In this document: positions 41,555 through 50,787 of the stretch, piece by piece | Position numbering within the stretch: the stretch's first letter is position 1 | Layout of the letters: the number at the start of each line of letters is the position of its first letter | From: Streptomyces hiroshimensis | GTDB lineage: Bacteria > Actinomycetota > Actinomycetes > Streptomycetales > Streptomycetaceae | NCBI RefSeq assembly: GCF_014650335.1 | Contig: NZ_BMUT01000001.1 | Coordinates: forward strand, 549,037 to 613,036 | Length of the DNA stretch: 64,000 bases | Direction of reading: 5' to 3' | The notes under the pieces: model-generated | The model's database searches: none | Told to the model about the DNA's origin: nothing | Seen by the model: only the letters and a program-made list of their open reading frames with translations | Program-made: the position numbers and the translations under genes

Positions 41555-43546
41555 TTACTTGCTGACTCGCGGAACCTTCAGTGCGTCCCACTGCCGGGGC
41601 CCGGGCCAGCCGTCGCAGAATTCGGGCGAGTTGCCGAGCTTGCGCTGCCAACGGCGGAACGACTCGCGGTCGGCGTCGCTCCAGTCGGGGCCGGGGCCCT
41701 GCTGGTAGGCGCCGCAGCCTTCGGCCACCAGACGGCGGCCCATGGCGGTGATGATCGGCGAGGTGGGGCCGCTCTTGAACCATGCCTCGCCCGGGAACGG
41801 CTCGAAGCCGCCCCCGGTGACGGCGGCCCCGCCGCTGCCAGCCGTGGTCCGGCCGGCGGGGATGTCGTGTTCGTCGGCCTGGTGGGCGAAGAAGACCACG
41901 CCCTTCTGCCCCTGGCGGAGGGGGTCGGCCAGGACGGTGCCTTCGGGGTAGGTGGGGATGCCGTACCCGTATATTCGGTCGCTCTTACGGGGGCGGGTTC
42001 GCAGATAGACCCCGTCGCCCTCGGAGGCACCCGTGTCGTTGGTGTTGCCTTCAACGGTCGTGATCTCGTCGTCCGTGTAGGCGATGCAGATGCCGACATG
42101 TTCGCCACCGCCGTCGCCGTAGTAGACGACGCCGCCGATCACGGGGTAGTCGCTCCACTGGTCCCGCTGCTTGAACCATTCGACGCCGGCGGAGCAGGAG
42201 GCGGTGACGGGAGCGAGGCTCTTCGCCCCTGCCTGCTGGAAGCACCAGCTCACGAAGGTGTGGCACCACGCCTGGCCCTGCGCCCATTCGAGGCCGGGGA
42301 CCGCGGGTGCGTACTTTTCCTGGTTGTTCCAGTGGCCGTCTGAGTTGCGGCCTTCGTGGTAGCCGACTTCCCGGCGGGCGATGTTGATCAGGTGGCGTGC
42401 GACGGGCATGGAGTCCTTGTCTTCGTCGTTCTGGTCGGGCGGGGGTTTGCCGCTGTTGGCGGCCTCCTCGGCCGCCTTGCGTGCGGCTTCCTGGGCGTAC
42501 CGCGATGCCTCCTGCACGGCCTTGGCGGCTGCTTCGTAGGCGGCCTTGGAGATCTCGTCCCAGCCGCCGTTGCGCGGGGGCGGCGGGGTGGTGTCGACGG
42601 CGAAACGAATGCTGTCGAGGTAGATCCACCTCACGGGTGACAGCACCATCGCTTGGAGCTGGCCCGGGTACGGGTCGCTGTTCGACGTGACGTCCACACG
42701 GATGGAGTTGTGGGTGTTGTCGTTGCGGGAGGTGGCACAGATGAACGAGCGCATGTAGTGCGGTTGGGCGGCCGGCGGCAAGGTGGCCAGCAGCCAGCTG
42801 TCGGCGACGTTGAAGTCCCGGCCGTCCTTGCGCTCCACCGAGCCGCACAGCTCCACCGTGCCGTTCACGATGCGCCAGCTCGGATTGCCGCCGTGGGCCT
42901 TCACGTCGTGGGGCAGCGGCAACGGGTTCCACGGGCCCGGGGACAGCGGAACCCACGCCGACTCGGTGCGCAGTTCGAGGCGCTGTTCGTCCTGGAGGTA
43001 GGCGAGCTTGCCGGGTACCGGCGTCTCGAGTGCCGCTAGGCGGGCCCCCGCGTTCGCGTACACCGCCTGCGTCAGGGTGAACACGCGCTCGTCGATGACG
43101 TCGGCCGGCCGGATGGCGCCGGTCTGCGGGGCGACGGTGATGCGCACGAGGGGGACGTCCACGATGCCGTCTTGTCCCTGGGCGAGGGTGGGCGGCAGGG
43201 GCTTGGTGGCCGGTGTGCCGGTCAGGTAGGCGATGGCGATGCGTTGGGCGGTGCGGTCCAGGCGCACGGTGATGCGGTCGGTCCGTGGGGTGGTGCCCGT
43301 GTTCGGGCTGACCACGATGTTCTGTGGGGCGTCGGCGTGGTAGTGGTGGCCTTGGACGGTGGCGTGGCCGGGGGCGAGGGTGATGGTCATGTCCTGCCCG
43401 GTGGTGGTGGCGCCGAGCGGGTCGGGCTCGCCGGTGCGGGGGGCGCGGACGCCGTCGGTCTGCCACATCGAGGTCATGTGGGACCACTGGGTGGAGGTGA
43501 CCGTGGTGCCGGCCCCGGAGTCGAAGGGATAGAAGTACTCGGCCAA
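41555..43546 (-). CDS. Tail appendage protein fused to CHAP endolysin
   Basis: A 663-residue protein with two parts. Residues 1-330 are a beta-rich tail/baseplate domain (MAEYFYPFDSGAGTTVTSTQ, TLAPGHATVQGHHYHADAP). An Ala/Glu-rich helix follows. Residues 380-530 are a CHAP-type amidase/peptidase with catalytic Cys in GQAWCHTFVSWCF and His in GGEHVGICIAY, and 585-663 a peptidoglycan-binding module (ESFRRWQRKLGN, DGWPGPRQWDAL). An in-frame ATG at 42409 with AAGGA upstream could give a separate 284-residue endolysin. It precedes the holin. Confidence 0.85.
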   Translation of the reverse strand: MAEYFYPFDSGAGTTVTSTQWSHMTSMWQTDGVRAPRTGEPDPLGATTTGQDMTITLAPGHATVQGHHYHADAPQNIVVSPNTGTTPRTDRITVRLDRTAQRIAIAYLTGTPATKPLPPTLAQGQDGIVDVPLVRITVAPQTGAIRPADVIDERVFTLTQAVYANAGARLAALETPVPGKLAYLQDEQRLELRTESAWVPLSPGPWNPLPLPHDVKAHGGNPSWRIVNGTVELCGSVERKDGRDFNVADSWLLATLPPAAQPHYMRSFICATSRNDNTHNSIRVDVTSNSDPYPGQLQAMVLSPVRWIYLDSIRFAVDTTPPPPRNGGWDEISKAAYEAAAKAVQEASRYAQEAARKAAEEAANSGKPPPDQNDEDKDSMPVARHLINIARREVGYHEGRNSDGHWNNQEKYAPAVPGLEWAQGQAWCHTFVSWCFQQAGAKSLAPVTASCSAGVEWFKQRDQWSDYPVIGGVVYYGDGGGEHVGICIAYTDDEITTVEGNTNDTGASEGDGVYLRTRPRKSDRIYGYGIPTYPEGTVLADPLRQGQKGVVFFAHQADEHDIPAGRTTAGSGGAAVTGGGFEPFPGEAWFKSGPTSPIITAMGRRLVAEGCGAYQQGPGPDWSDADRESFRRWQRKLGNSPEFCDGWPGPRQWDALKVPRVSK

Positions 43547-43562
43547 GCCGGGGCCTCCGGGG

Positions 43563-44723
43563 TCAGTGTCGGGTGTTGAGTTGATGAACGGCCTGCCACA
43601 GGCGCCGGACCTGCCCGTACAGGGCGGGGGTCTTGGTGGCGTTCGCGGTGCCCACGGTGGCCTGCACCGTTGTTGTCTCGGCGCTGTCGCTCACGTGTAC
43701 TTCGCGCACCGGGTAGGCCAGATCCACGCCGCCGGCGGTGGTGACGGTGACGGTGTCGCCGACCTGGTAGTGACGGCCGTAGGTCATCTGTGGGGTGTCG
43801 ATCGGCGACAGCGACAGCTCGGCCTGTTGCCCGCTTTGCTCCAGCGCGCGGGCGGCGGCCTCGGCGAGTGCCGTGTACTGCGGGTCGCTCGCGTCGAGGC
43901 GGGCGGGGACGGGGGTATCGCGCTGGTCCACGAAGGTCTCGGCCGTGCGGTGCCAGTCCCGTTCGGCGTCGGGGGTGGTCCACTGCCAGAAGAAGCGGTC
44001 CGCCCCTTGGCCTTGCGCGGCCACGACGGCTCGGGTGGCCTTCGGCGCGGTCAGCTCGTAGGAGTAGGCGGAGAGGTTGCCGAACTGCGGGGAGAGCCGG
44101 ACCTCTCGGGAGAGGTCGCGGACAGGTGCGATGGCCAGCGCGAGGCGCGCGGTGGTGGGGTCGGGCTGGACGATGCGGACCGACAGGCCGGCGCCCGTGG
44201 CGAGCGTCTGGACGGCGGACAGGACGGTGTCGAAGCGCAGCCGCGCCGTGGCGGCCGGACCGGTTGCCGCGGGCGTGCCGGGCGGTGGCGTGGTGTCGAG
44301 TCCGGCGACGCGCCGGCCCGGCAAGGCCCGGCCGCCGAGATTGGCGGCGACCAGCTCGCGGACGATGTCGGCGGCCGGGCCCTGCCGGACCCAGTAGTCC
44401 ACGCTGTAGCGGCCGTTACCGTTGTCGGGCGCGCGGGAGGGGTCGGGGAAGGCGAGGCGGTCACCGAGTGGGGCGTTGTCGCAGGTGCCGCTGAAGGTGA
44501 GGGTGCCACCGGTGCCGGTGCTGGACGACCAGTCATGCCGGATCTTGGTAACGGGCCCGCTCAGCAGCGGCTCCGCCGCAGCCTCCCCGGTGCCCCCGCC
44601 GGCCGTTGTCTCCGGCCAGATGATCACGCCTTGCCCGGTGGTCAGCAGCCGCGCCTGGGGGTGGGTGGCCGGCAGGGTCAGGCTCCAGGTGCCGACGTCG
44701 AGGTGACGGACGATGACGTCCAA
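43563..44723 (-). CDS. Siphovirus tail hub protein (Gp37-like)
   Basis: A 386-residue tail protein resembling the siphovirus ReqiPepy6 Gp37-like family: VIVRHLDVGTWSLTLPATHP, GQGVIIWPE, and a C-terminal GRHYQVGDTVTVTTAGGVDLAYPVRE. The TTG at 44723 is not convincing. The same frame continues upstream, reading RRYRVDVRDAALRRVGQ, up to a CTG at 44804 that overlaps the previous stop (CTGA). The true protein is therefore probably about 27 residues longer with a non-standard start. Confidence 0.8.
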   Translation of the reverse strand: MDVIVRHLDVGTWSLTLPATHPQARLLTTGQGVIIWPETTAGGGTGEAAAEPLLSGPVTKIRHDWSSSTGTGGTLTFSGTCDNAPLGDRLAFPDPSRAPDNGNGRYSVDYWVRQGPAADIVRELVAANLGGRALPGRRVAGLDTTPPPGTPAATGPAATARLRFDTVLSAVQTLATGAGLSVRIVQPDPTTARLALAIAPVRDLSREVRLSPQFGNLSAYSYELTAPKATRAVVAAQGQGADRFFWQWTTPDAERDWHRTAETFVDQRDTPVPARLDASDPQYTALAEAAARALEQSGQQAELSLSPIDTPQMTYGRHYQVGDTVTVTTAGGVDLAYPVREVHVSDSAETTTVQATVGTANATKTPALYGQVRRLWQAVHQLNTRH

Positions 44724-44800
44724 GCTGGTGTAGGCATCGACCTGCCCGACGCGCCGGAGGGCGGCGTCGCGGACATCGACGCGGTAGCGCCGCAGGGGAA

Positions 44801-45871
44801 TCAGGCTCCGTAGTGTCGGGACTGGTAGGTCAAGGTCACCGCGGACCGGTCATCAGCGCCGGCGGCCGTCACCGCGACGGTGTTCGTCCCGGGGACCAGC
44901 GGCCACAGGGCCGCGCCGCCGGTGACGTGGGGCCACAGGTTCTCGCCCTGCCCCCCGCCGGGCGCCTCGCGGTAGACGGCCTTGATGCCGGGGCGGGTGT
45001 CGATGACGACGACTTCACCGGCGGCCACCGCGTAGTTCAGGGCCAGGGACTTGCCCGTGGTGGTGTTGGACAACCGCAGCGGCACGGCGGGTTGCCCGGC
45101 GTCCTGGTGCCCCAGGGGGCCGGTGATCCGCCAGACCGGCCACGCCTCGGTGTCGGACGTGACGCTGATGGGCACCCCGTCCTCCCCGATCACGCTCGCT
45201 CCGATCCGCAAGGGGAAGAACGCCGCCTCGGTCGTGTCGTCGCCTGCGGGGCCGGAGGCGGTGGCGGGGAGACGTGAGAGGAAGTGCGGGGTGCCGCCGT
45301 GCACCCGGAAGGCGGCCGTGCGCAGGGGCCCGGCCCAGTAGGGATCGGGGGCGACGAGCTGAAGGCCGTACCGGGTGTAGGTCAGCCCGGCGTTGTCGCT
45401 GCTCTCGTCGCCTTCCAGGCCGCCGAGGTACTGCACGCCGATGGTGCGGGCGGACCCGTCGGCCTCGGCCACGCGCAGCGTCCCCGGCCCGGCCATGACG
45501 GCGGTGATCAGCCGTCGTCGCAGGGCCAGCAGTTCGGGCCGTGTCGGCGCCCACAGCAGAAGCGGCAGGTTGATCCGGCGCGTGGCGGCCCTGGTCTTGA
45601 CGACCTGGCCGCCGTCCAGGCCGGCGTACTCGGAGACGCTGGCCTGCCAGGGCGGGGCGTCCATCCCGGTGGGGCCGGGAAGGATGGCGATGCACGCGCC
45701 CACCTGCGCGAGGCTGGCCGTCAGCAGGAACTCTGTCCCGTCCGCGGTGGTCAGGGTGACCGCTGGCGGTTGATCCGGTGCGGACGTGCCGTCGGTCGCG
45801 TCCCTGTCGGTCCAGGCGCCGGAATCGGCGACGACGGCCGACGGGGAATTCAGCTCCGCAAGCGCACGCAC
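44801..45871 (-). CDS. Phage distal tail protein
   Basis: A 356-residue tail protein (Dit-like). It has an N-terminal tail-family domain with SEYAGLDGGQVVKTRAATRR and LLLWAPTRPELLALRRRLI, and a C-terminal beta-sandwich with WPVWRITGPLGH and LNYAVAAGEVVVIDTRPG. This matches the second gene after the tape measure in siphoviruses. I prefer the GTG at 45871 (GAGGGGG site) to the one at 45910. Confidence 0.82.
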   Translation of the reverse strand: MRALAELNSPSAVVADSGAWTDRDATDGTSAPDQPPAVTLTTADGTEFLLTASLAQVGACIAILPGPTGMDAPPWQASVSEYAGLDGGQVVKTRAATRRINLPLLLWAPTRPELLALRRRLITAVMAGPGTLRVAEADGSARTIGVQYLGGLEGDESSDNAGLTYTRYGLQLVAPDPYWAGPLRTAAFRVHGGTPHFLSRLPATASGPAGDDTTEAAFFPLRIGASVIGEDGVPISVTSDTEAWPVWRITGPLGHQDAGQPAVPLRLSNTTTGKSLALNYAVAAGEVVVIDTRPGIKAVYREAPGGGQGENLWPHVTGGAALWPLVPGTNTVAVTAAGADDRSAVTLTYQSRHYGA

Positions 45872-45925
45872 AGCCCCACCCCCTCTTTGTTCCGGATGGC
45901 TCCGCGCCACGAAGGGGGCGGTGGG

Positions 45926-48900
45926 TTAGGCGTACAAGGCGTCAGCGAAGCGAAGGGCGCTGACGATCTGCTGTTCCGTGGGAATGCCGGGAACGGCATG
46001 CAGGTGGACTACCGGGCCGCTTCCGCCGCTACCACCCTTCGGGGGCGCCGCGTTGAGGCCCTGGGAGTTGGCAATCATGTCCCACTGCGTCGGCGTGAAT
46101 ACCGGCTCCGGCGTGCCCAGACCGTTGTAGACGAGGGACAAGCCCGGGGGCAGATATCCACCCGAGTCGTAACCGCCCGGTCTGTTGAGAGCGGCCAGTG
46201 AACCGTACCTGTGCACGGCATAGTTGAGGCCGGAGTAGATGTTGGCCAGCGGGTTTGTTGAGGTTCCGTAGAGGAACGGCCCCACGTTCCGGAGCGGACC
46301 GGCATAGGCGTCAAAGGTCGGGCCAATGACCTGCATGAGGCCGACACTTGGTGTGCCGTCCTGCCAATTAACGTCCCAGGTATTGACGATGTTCGGGTTG
46401 CCGCCGGACTCGTCATTCATTCGCCGAAGAACGGTGTCCAGCCACGAGGCGGGTTGCCCGAGCATGGAAAGGGCCTGGAGAACCTGCGGCGTCCACCGAG
46501 TGACGCCACTGCCGCCGACGTCACCACTGCTGCCACCGGCCGAGAAGTAGCCGCCGACAAAGTCAACGACGGTGTCCTTCAGACCCTTTACCGGTGCAGT
46601 GAAAACGTGCCGGATCATCTGCGACCACTTGGCGGGGTTCATGTCGTCGAGGTCGCCGAGGACCGACGCCAAGAGCTTGTCCATGGCCTTGCCGGGGTGG
46701 GCCATGATGTCGGCCGCACCCTGGACCCCGCGCCACGCGGACTTGGCCGTGTCGCTGGTCCAGTCCCAGACCTTGTCGGCCGCGCCCTTGCCCCACTCGG
46801 CCGCGGTGCCGATGATCCCGCCCTTGGCGAGCATCTGCGCGCCGGCAGCCTGGAGCAGACCCAGGGCCCGAGGCCGGTATTTCGGATCGGTCGGGATGAC
46901 GTACTCAGGCCACCGGGGATTGCCCTCACCCACGATCGCCGTGGGCTGGTTGAATACGCCCGGCCGGACAGGCAGCGCGCCGCCGGAAGCGAGTAGCGGA
47001 AGCTTGTCCATCTTCAGCTTGTCGCCGATGTCCGGAATCCAGCCGGTGAGCTTGTTCCAGATGTCGAGTACGCCCTTGTTCCACACGGTGCCGATCACGA
47101 AGTTGACCGGCCCCTTCGTGGCCTCGCGGATTCCGGACCACGCGGTGGCGATTCCGTCCTTCGCATGGGAAAAGGCCGTGGCGATCAGCCCGATGCCGAC
47201 CTTCAGGGCGTCAAAGGCGGGCCGGATCGCGTGATCCCAGCCCCAGACAATGACGTCGCCCATAGCCTGCCACGTCGGCTTGATGACGCTGTAGTAGAGC
47301 CAGGAGACGGCCGGTCCGAGCGCGTGCTTGAGGAACCAGACGAAGGCATCGACGGCCGGCCGGATCACCTCGTTCCAGGCCAACGCGATGGCGGCGCCGA
47401 TGAGTTCGAACGTCGGCTTGACGATGACCTGGAAAAGCCAGACGATCGCCGGGCCGAGGACGTCCTTGAGGAAAATCCAGAAGAGCCGCAGGGCGGGCTG
47501 GACGACGTCGCCCCACACGGTCGCGATGACGCGGCCGATGAACTGGAACATCGGCCAGATGATCGCCTGGGCGAAGTCAACGACAACCGGCCCAAGTGTT
47601 TGAACAATAAACGACCAGAAGGCCAAAAAAAGGGGTTTCAGGGCGCCGTTCCAGACGGCGCCGGCCACAAGGGCTATCCCCTGAAATGCGGGCTGGAAGG
47701 CGTTCAGCCACAGCCACATCACGGCCGGGACGACCCGGCCCATGATGAAGTCCGCGAGCCAGGAGAACGCGGGCTTGATGTAGCCGTTCCAGATCAGCGG
47801 GACCTGGACGGACAGCCATGCAAGCCACGGCTCGAACGCCGCGTGCCACAGCCACAGGACGGCCGGCACGACCGCGCCCGTGATGAGCGCGCACAGCCAG
47901 TCGAGGACCGGCTTGAGGCCGTAGGTCCAGGCGGCCAGGACGGCCACCTTGATGGCGGTCCAGCAGGCGTTGACGCCGTCGCGGAACCACCCGAAGCGGT
48001 TGTAGGCGTAGACCAGGGCGACGCCGAGGGCGACGACGGCGGCGATCACCAGGGCGATGACATCCGCTGTCCAGCCGATCGGGGTGGCCTGGATCAGCAG
48101 CGCCATGGCCTCCGTGGCGGTGTTGACCAGCCACTGCGCCACGGCGACGGCCTTCAGGCCCAGGCTGATGGCGATCAGCGCCACCGCGATGGCCTCCAGG
48201 GCCCCCGGTGGGACGGTGGCGATCAGCCGGGAGAGGCCGTTGACGATCGCCAGGCTGACCCCGGACAAGGGGGCGGTGGCCTGGAGGACGTGGCCGACGG
48301 TCGTGCCGACGTTGCGCAGGATCTCCGCGACAACGGGTCCGTTCTGCCGGACGCGGGCGAGGAATTCGGCGAAGCCGTCGGAGTCCCGCAGGCCCGTGCC
48401 CCAGTCGGCGAATCGTTTCGCCCCGTCGACCAGCTCGCCCGTGAACGCCCTCGTGTGCGGCAAGGCCGCATCGATGACGCCGGCGATGCCCTTGAAGACG
48501 TAGCCGACGGTCGTGCCGAGGTTGAGAACGGCGGGCTGGAGGCTGTCGGCGAGGTCGTCGCGGAAGCGGTGCCAGAACGGCGTCTTGAAGTCCGCTTCGG
48601 TGGCGGCCAGCAGGTCACGGACGCCGGCCGCCGCACCGTGCACGAGCGGTGTGAAGGCGGGCAGCGACGCCCGCGCGTCGTTGATCCCCCGTGTGAACAG
48701 GGGCATGACCTCCGGCTGGAGCGACCGCGACCAGTCGGAAAACCCCTGCTTCAGCGCGAAGACGGCCGTCAGCGTCTGGCGGGCCTCCGGGGTGAGCTTG
48801 GCCAGGGCGCGCTGGTACTTCTGCGCGGCGGTGTCCGCGCCGGTGGTGGCCTCGGCCACCTGCGTCTGCGACGCGGCGAGCTGCCGCTGTGCGTTCGCGA

Positions 48901-50743
48901 TGGCGTCGGCGGCCTGCCGCTGGGCCTTGGCGACGCCCCGGACGGCGTCGGCCACGCGGGCCTGCGCGTCGGCGACCGCGCGGGCCTGGTCGGCCACGCG
49001 GCTGTGGGCCTGGGCGGCGGCGTCCTGCGCGCGGCGGACACCATCGGCGCCCTCGATGCCGGCGGCGTTCGCCTTGGCAGCATCGTCCTTCAGCCGACGG
49101 TAGGAGAGCTGCTGTTCCCGAAGGTGCTGGGCGGCCTGGTCGTAGGTGAGCTGGGCCTGTTCCCGCTCCAGCTCACTGGCCTTGGGGTCTGCCAGCGTCT
49201 TGGCGAGATCCGCCTTGGCCTGTGCCAGGCGCAGGGTCGCGGCGCGCTGGTTCAGGGAGGCGTCGGCGATCTGGTTGTTCAGGTCCTCCAACTGTCGGAC
49301 CGCCTCGGCCCGCGCGGCGGTCAGAGCCTGCTGCGCGCGCCGCTCGTCGTCCTGCGCGCGGGCAAGCTGCTCCTCGGCCCGGCGGACGCCGTCTTCGGCC
49401 TGCGCCACCTGGCGGTGCGCGGCCTCGATCTGGTCGGCGGCGCCTGCCTGGGCGCTCGCCAGGGCGCGGACGGCTGCTTCCTGTTGCGCGGTGCGCTGGG
49501 TCGCGGCGACGGCGGCGCGGGCGCCGTTGTCCGTGGATTGGGTGGCGGCGTCCTCGGCCGCCTTCTTGGCCTGGAGGGCCTGCGCGATACCGACGATGGC
49601 CGGGGCTGCGGCGGCGGCCAGGATGCCGAAGCTGGTCGCTGCCGTCAGGGTGGCGGTGGCCAAGCCGCCGACCTGGGCCGTGAGCACCCCGACGGTGGGG
49701 ATCGCGGCGAGGCCGACCAGGGCCATGGACAGGCCGGCGGCCCCCATGAGGGAGGGGGTGAAGTCCAGGCCGACCCGCTTGCCGTCGAGGGCGTCGGCCT
49801 GCGCGCGGACGACGGCCAGCGCGGCGGACGCCTGCGCGGCATCCGCGCGGACGTCGATGTCCGCGGAGGAGGCGGCGAGCGTCGCCAGGCGGGTCTGGAC
49901 GGCGTCGATGCGGGCCAGGGCGGTGGCGGCATCGACGTCGATGCCGATCCGGGCCTCGGACAGGGTGGCGAGCTGGGCGCGCAGGCTCGCCAGCTCCGCC
50001 CGCGCCGGGGACGTGTCCGCCCCGATGTTGATCTCCGGCAGCGCGGCCTGCGCGGCCTGCACCTGCGCTCGCAGGCGCGCGCCGAACCCGCCGTCGGTCT
50101 CCAGGCGGACGACGCCCGGAGTCGTGCTGATGCGGTCGATCTCCTCGCGGACGGCCGCAAGGTGGGCGCGGGCGGCGGCAGTGTCCGCGCGGACCGTGAC
50201 GTCCGGGTGCGCGGCACCCAGCCGGGTCAGCTCGGCCTCAAGGGCCTCGACTTCCGAGCGGGCGGCGCCGGCGTCGATATCGACACTGACCGTGCGCCCG
50301 GCCAGCGCCTCCAGCCGGACACGCAGGGCCTGAAGGTCGGCATCGGCCTCCGTGGTGTCCGCCCCGACCTGGAGGCGAGGCAGCGTGCGGAACGCGGCTT
50401 CGAGCCGGGTACGAAGGGTGCGGGCGAACGCACCGCCGGTCTCCTCGCCCCCGCGCGCGGCGGCCGGCCGGGCCCGGGTGGCACCGGCGCGGACGGCGTC
50501 GGGCAGAGCCCGGCGAACCGCCGGCGTGAGGGCGGCGGCGATGTCGCGGCCCAGCGCGGCACCGACGCGGGTGCCGCCCCCGGCCGCGTCGGTCAGGGCC
50601 TGGGTGAACGCGCGTCCGGCCAGCCGTCCGGCCTCGTCACCGGCCTGCGTGGCGGGCTCCGCCAGGGCCGCCGTCAGACGCTGCCGGATGCCCTGGACGG
50701 TCGGGAGGACCTGGACTTCTACGGAGCCGATGACGATCGCCAC
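45926..50743 (-). CDS. Tail tape measure protein with C-terminal lytic transglycosylase
   Basis: A 1605-residue protein that sets tail length and is injected ahead of the DNA. The N-terminal 350 residues contain repeated strand-helix units (VRADTAAARAHL, IDVDAATALARI and others). Long coiled coils cover about 400-690. Membrane-like and Trp-rich repeats (WNGYIKPAF, WNEVIRPAV) lie at 900-1200. The end carries a goose-lysozyme/SLT domain with catalytic Glu in RRMNDESGGNPN and VGLMQVIGPTF, for wall passage. It is the longest gene of the window. Confidence 0.95.
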   Translation of the reverse strand: MAIVIGSVEVQVLPTVQGIRQRLTAALAEPATQAGDEAGRLAGRAFTQALTDAAGGGTRVGAALGRDIAAALTPAVRRALPDAVRAGATRARPAAARGGEETGGAFARTLRTRLEAAFRTLPRLQVGADTTEADADLQALRVRLEALAGRTVSVDIDAGAARSEVEALEAELTRLGAAHPDVTVRADTAAARAHLAAVREEIDRISTTPGVVRLETDGGFGARLRAQVQAAQAALPEINIGADTSPARAELASLRAQLATLSEARIGIDVDAATALARIDAVQTRLATLAASSADIDVRADAAQASAALAVVRAQADALDGKRVGLDFTPSLMGAAGLSMALVGLAAIPTVGVLTAQVGGLATATLTAATSFGILAAAAAPAIVGIAQALQAKKAAEDAATQSTDNGARAAVAATQRTAQQEAAVRALASAQAGAADQIEAAHRQVAQAEDGVRRAEEQLARAQDDERRAQQALTAARAEAVRQLEDLNNQIADASLNQRAATLRLAQAKADLAKTLADPKASELEREQAQLTYDQAAQHLREQQLSYRRLKDDAAKANAAGIEGADGVRRAQDAAAQAHSRVADQARAVADAQARVADAVRGVAKAQRQAADAIANAQRQLAASQTQVAEATTGADTAAQKYQRALAKLTPEARQTLTAVFALKQGFSDWSRSLQPEVMPLFTRGINDARASLPAFTPLVHGAAAGVRDLLAATEADFKTPFWHRFRDDLADSLQPAVLNLGTTVGYVFKGIAGVIDAALPHTRAFTGELVDGAKRFADWGTGLRDSDGFAEFLARVRQNGPVVAEILRNVGTTVGHVLQATAPLSGVSLAIVNGLSRLIATVPPGALEAIAVALIAISLGLKAVAVAQWLVNTATEAMALLIQATPIGWTADVIALVIAAVVALGVALVYAYNRFGWFRDGVNACWTAIKVAVLAAWTYGLKPVLDWLCALITGAVVPAVLWLWHAAFEPWLAWLSVQVPLIWNGYIKPAFSWLADFIMGRVVPAVMWLWLNAFQPAFQGIALVAGAVWNGALKPLFLAFWSFIVQTLGPVVVDFAQAIIWPMFQFIGRVIATVWGDVVQPALRLFWIFLKDVLGPAIVWLFQVIVKPTFELIGAAIALAWNEVIRPAVDAFVWFLKHALGPAVSWLYYSVIKPTWQAMGDVIVWGWDHAIRPAFDALKVGIGLIATAFSHAKDGIATAWSGIREATKGPVNFVIGTVWNKGVLDIWNKLTGWIPDIGDKLKMDKLPLLASGGALPVRPGVFNQPTAIVGEGNPRWPEYVIPTDPKYRPRALGLLQAAGAQMLAKGGIIGTAAEWGKGAADKVWDWTSDTAKSAWRGVQGAADIMAHPGKAMDKLLASVLGDLDDMNPAKWSQMIRHVFTAPVKGLKDTVVDFVGGYFSAGGSSGDVGGSGVTRWTPQVLQALSMLGQPASWLDTVLRRMNDESGGNPNIVNTWDVNWQDGTPSVGLMQVIGPTFDAYAGPLRNVGPFLYGTSTNPLANIYSGLNYAVHRYGSLAALNRPGGYDSGGYLPPGLSLVYNGLGTPEPVFTPTQWDMIANSQGLNAAPPKGGSGGSGPVVHLHAVPGIPTEQQIVSALRFADALYA

Positions 50744-50787
50744 GCGCGCCCCTCCTTACGTGCTGAAGGAGCGACCGCGCGGGCGGC

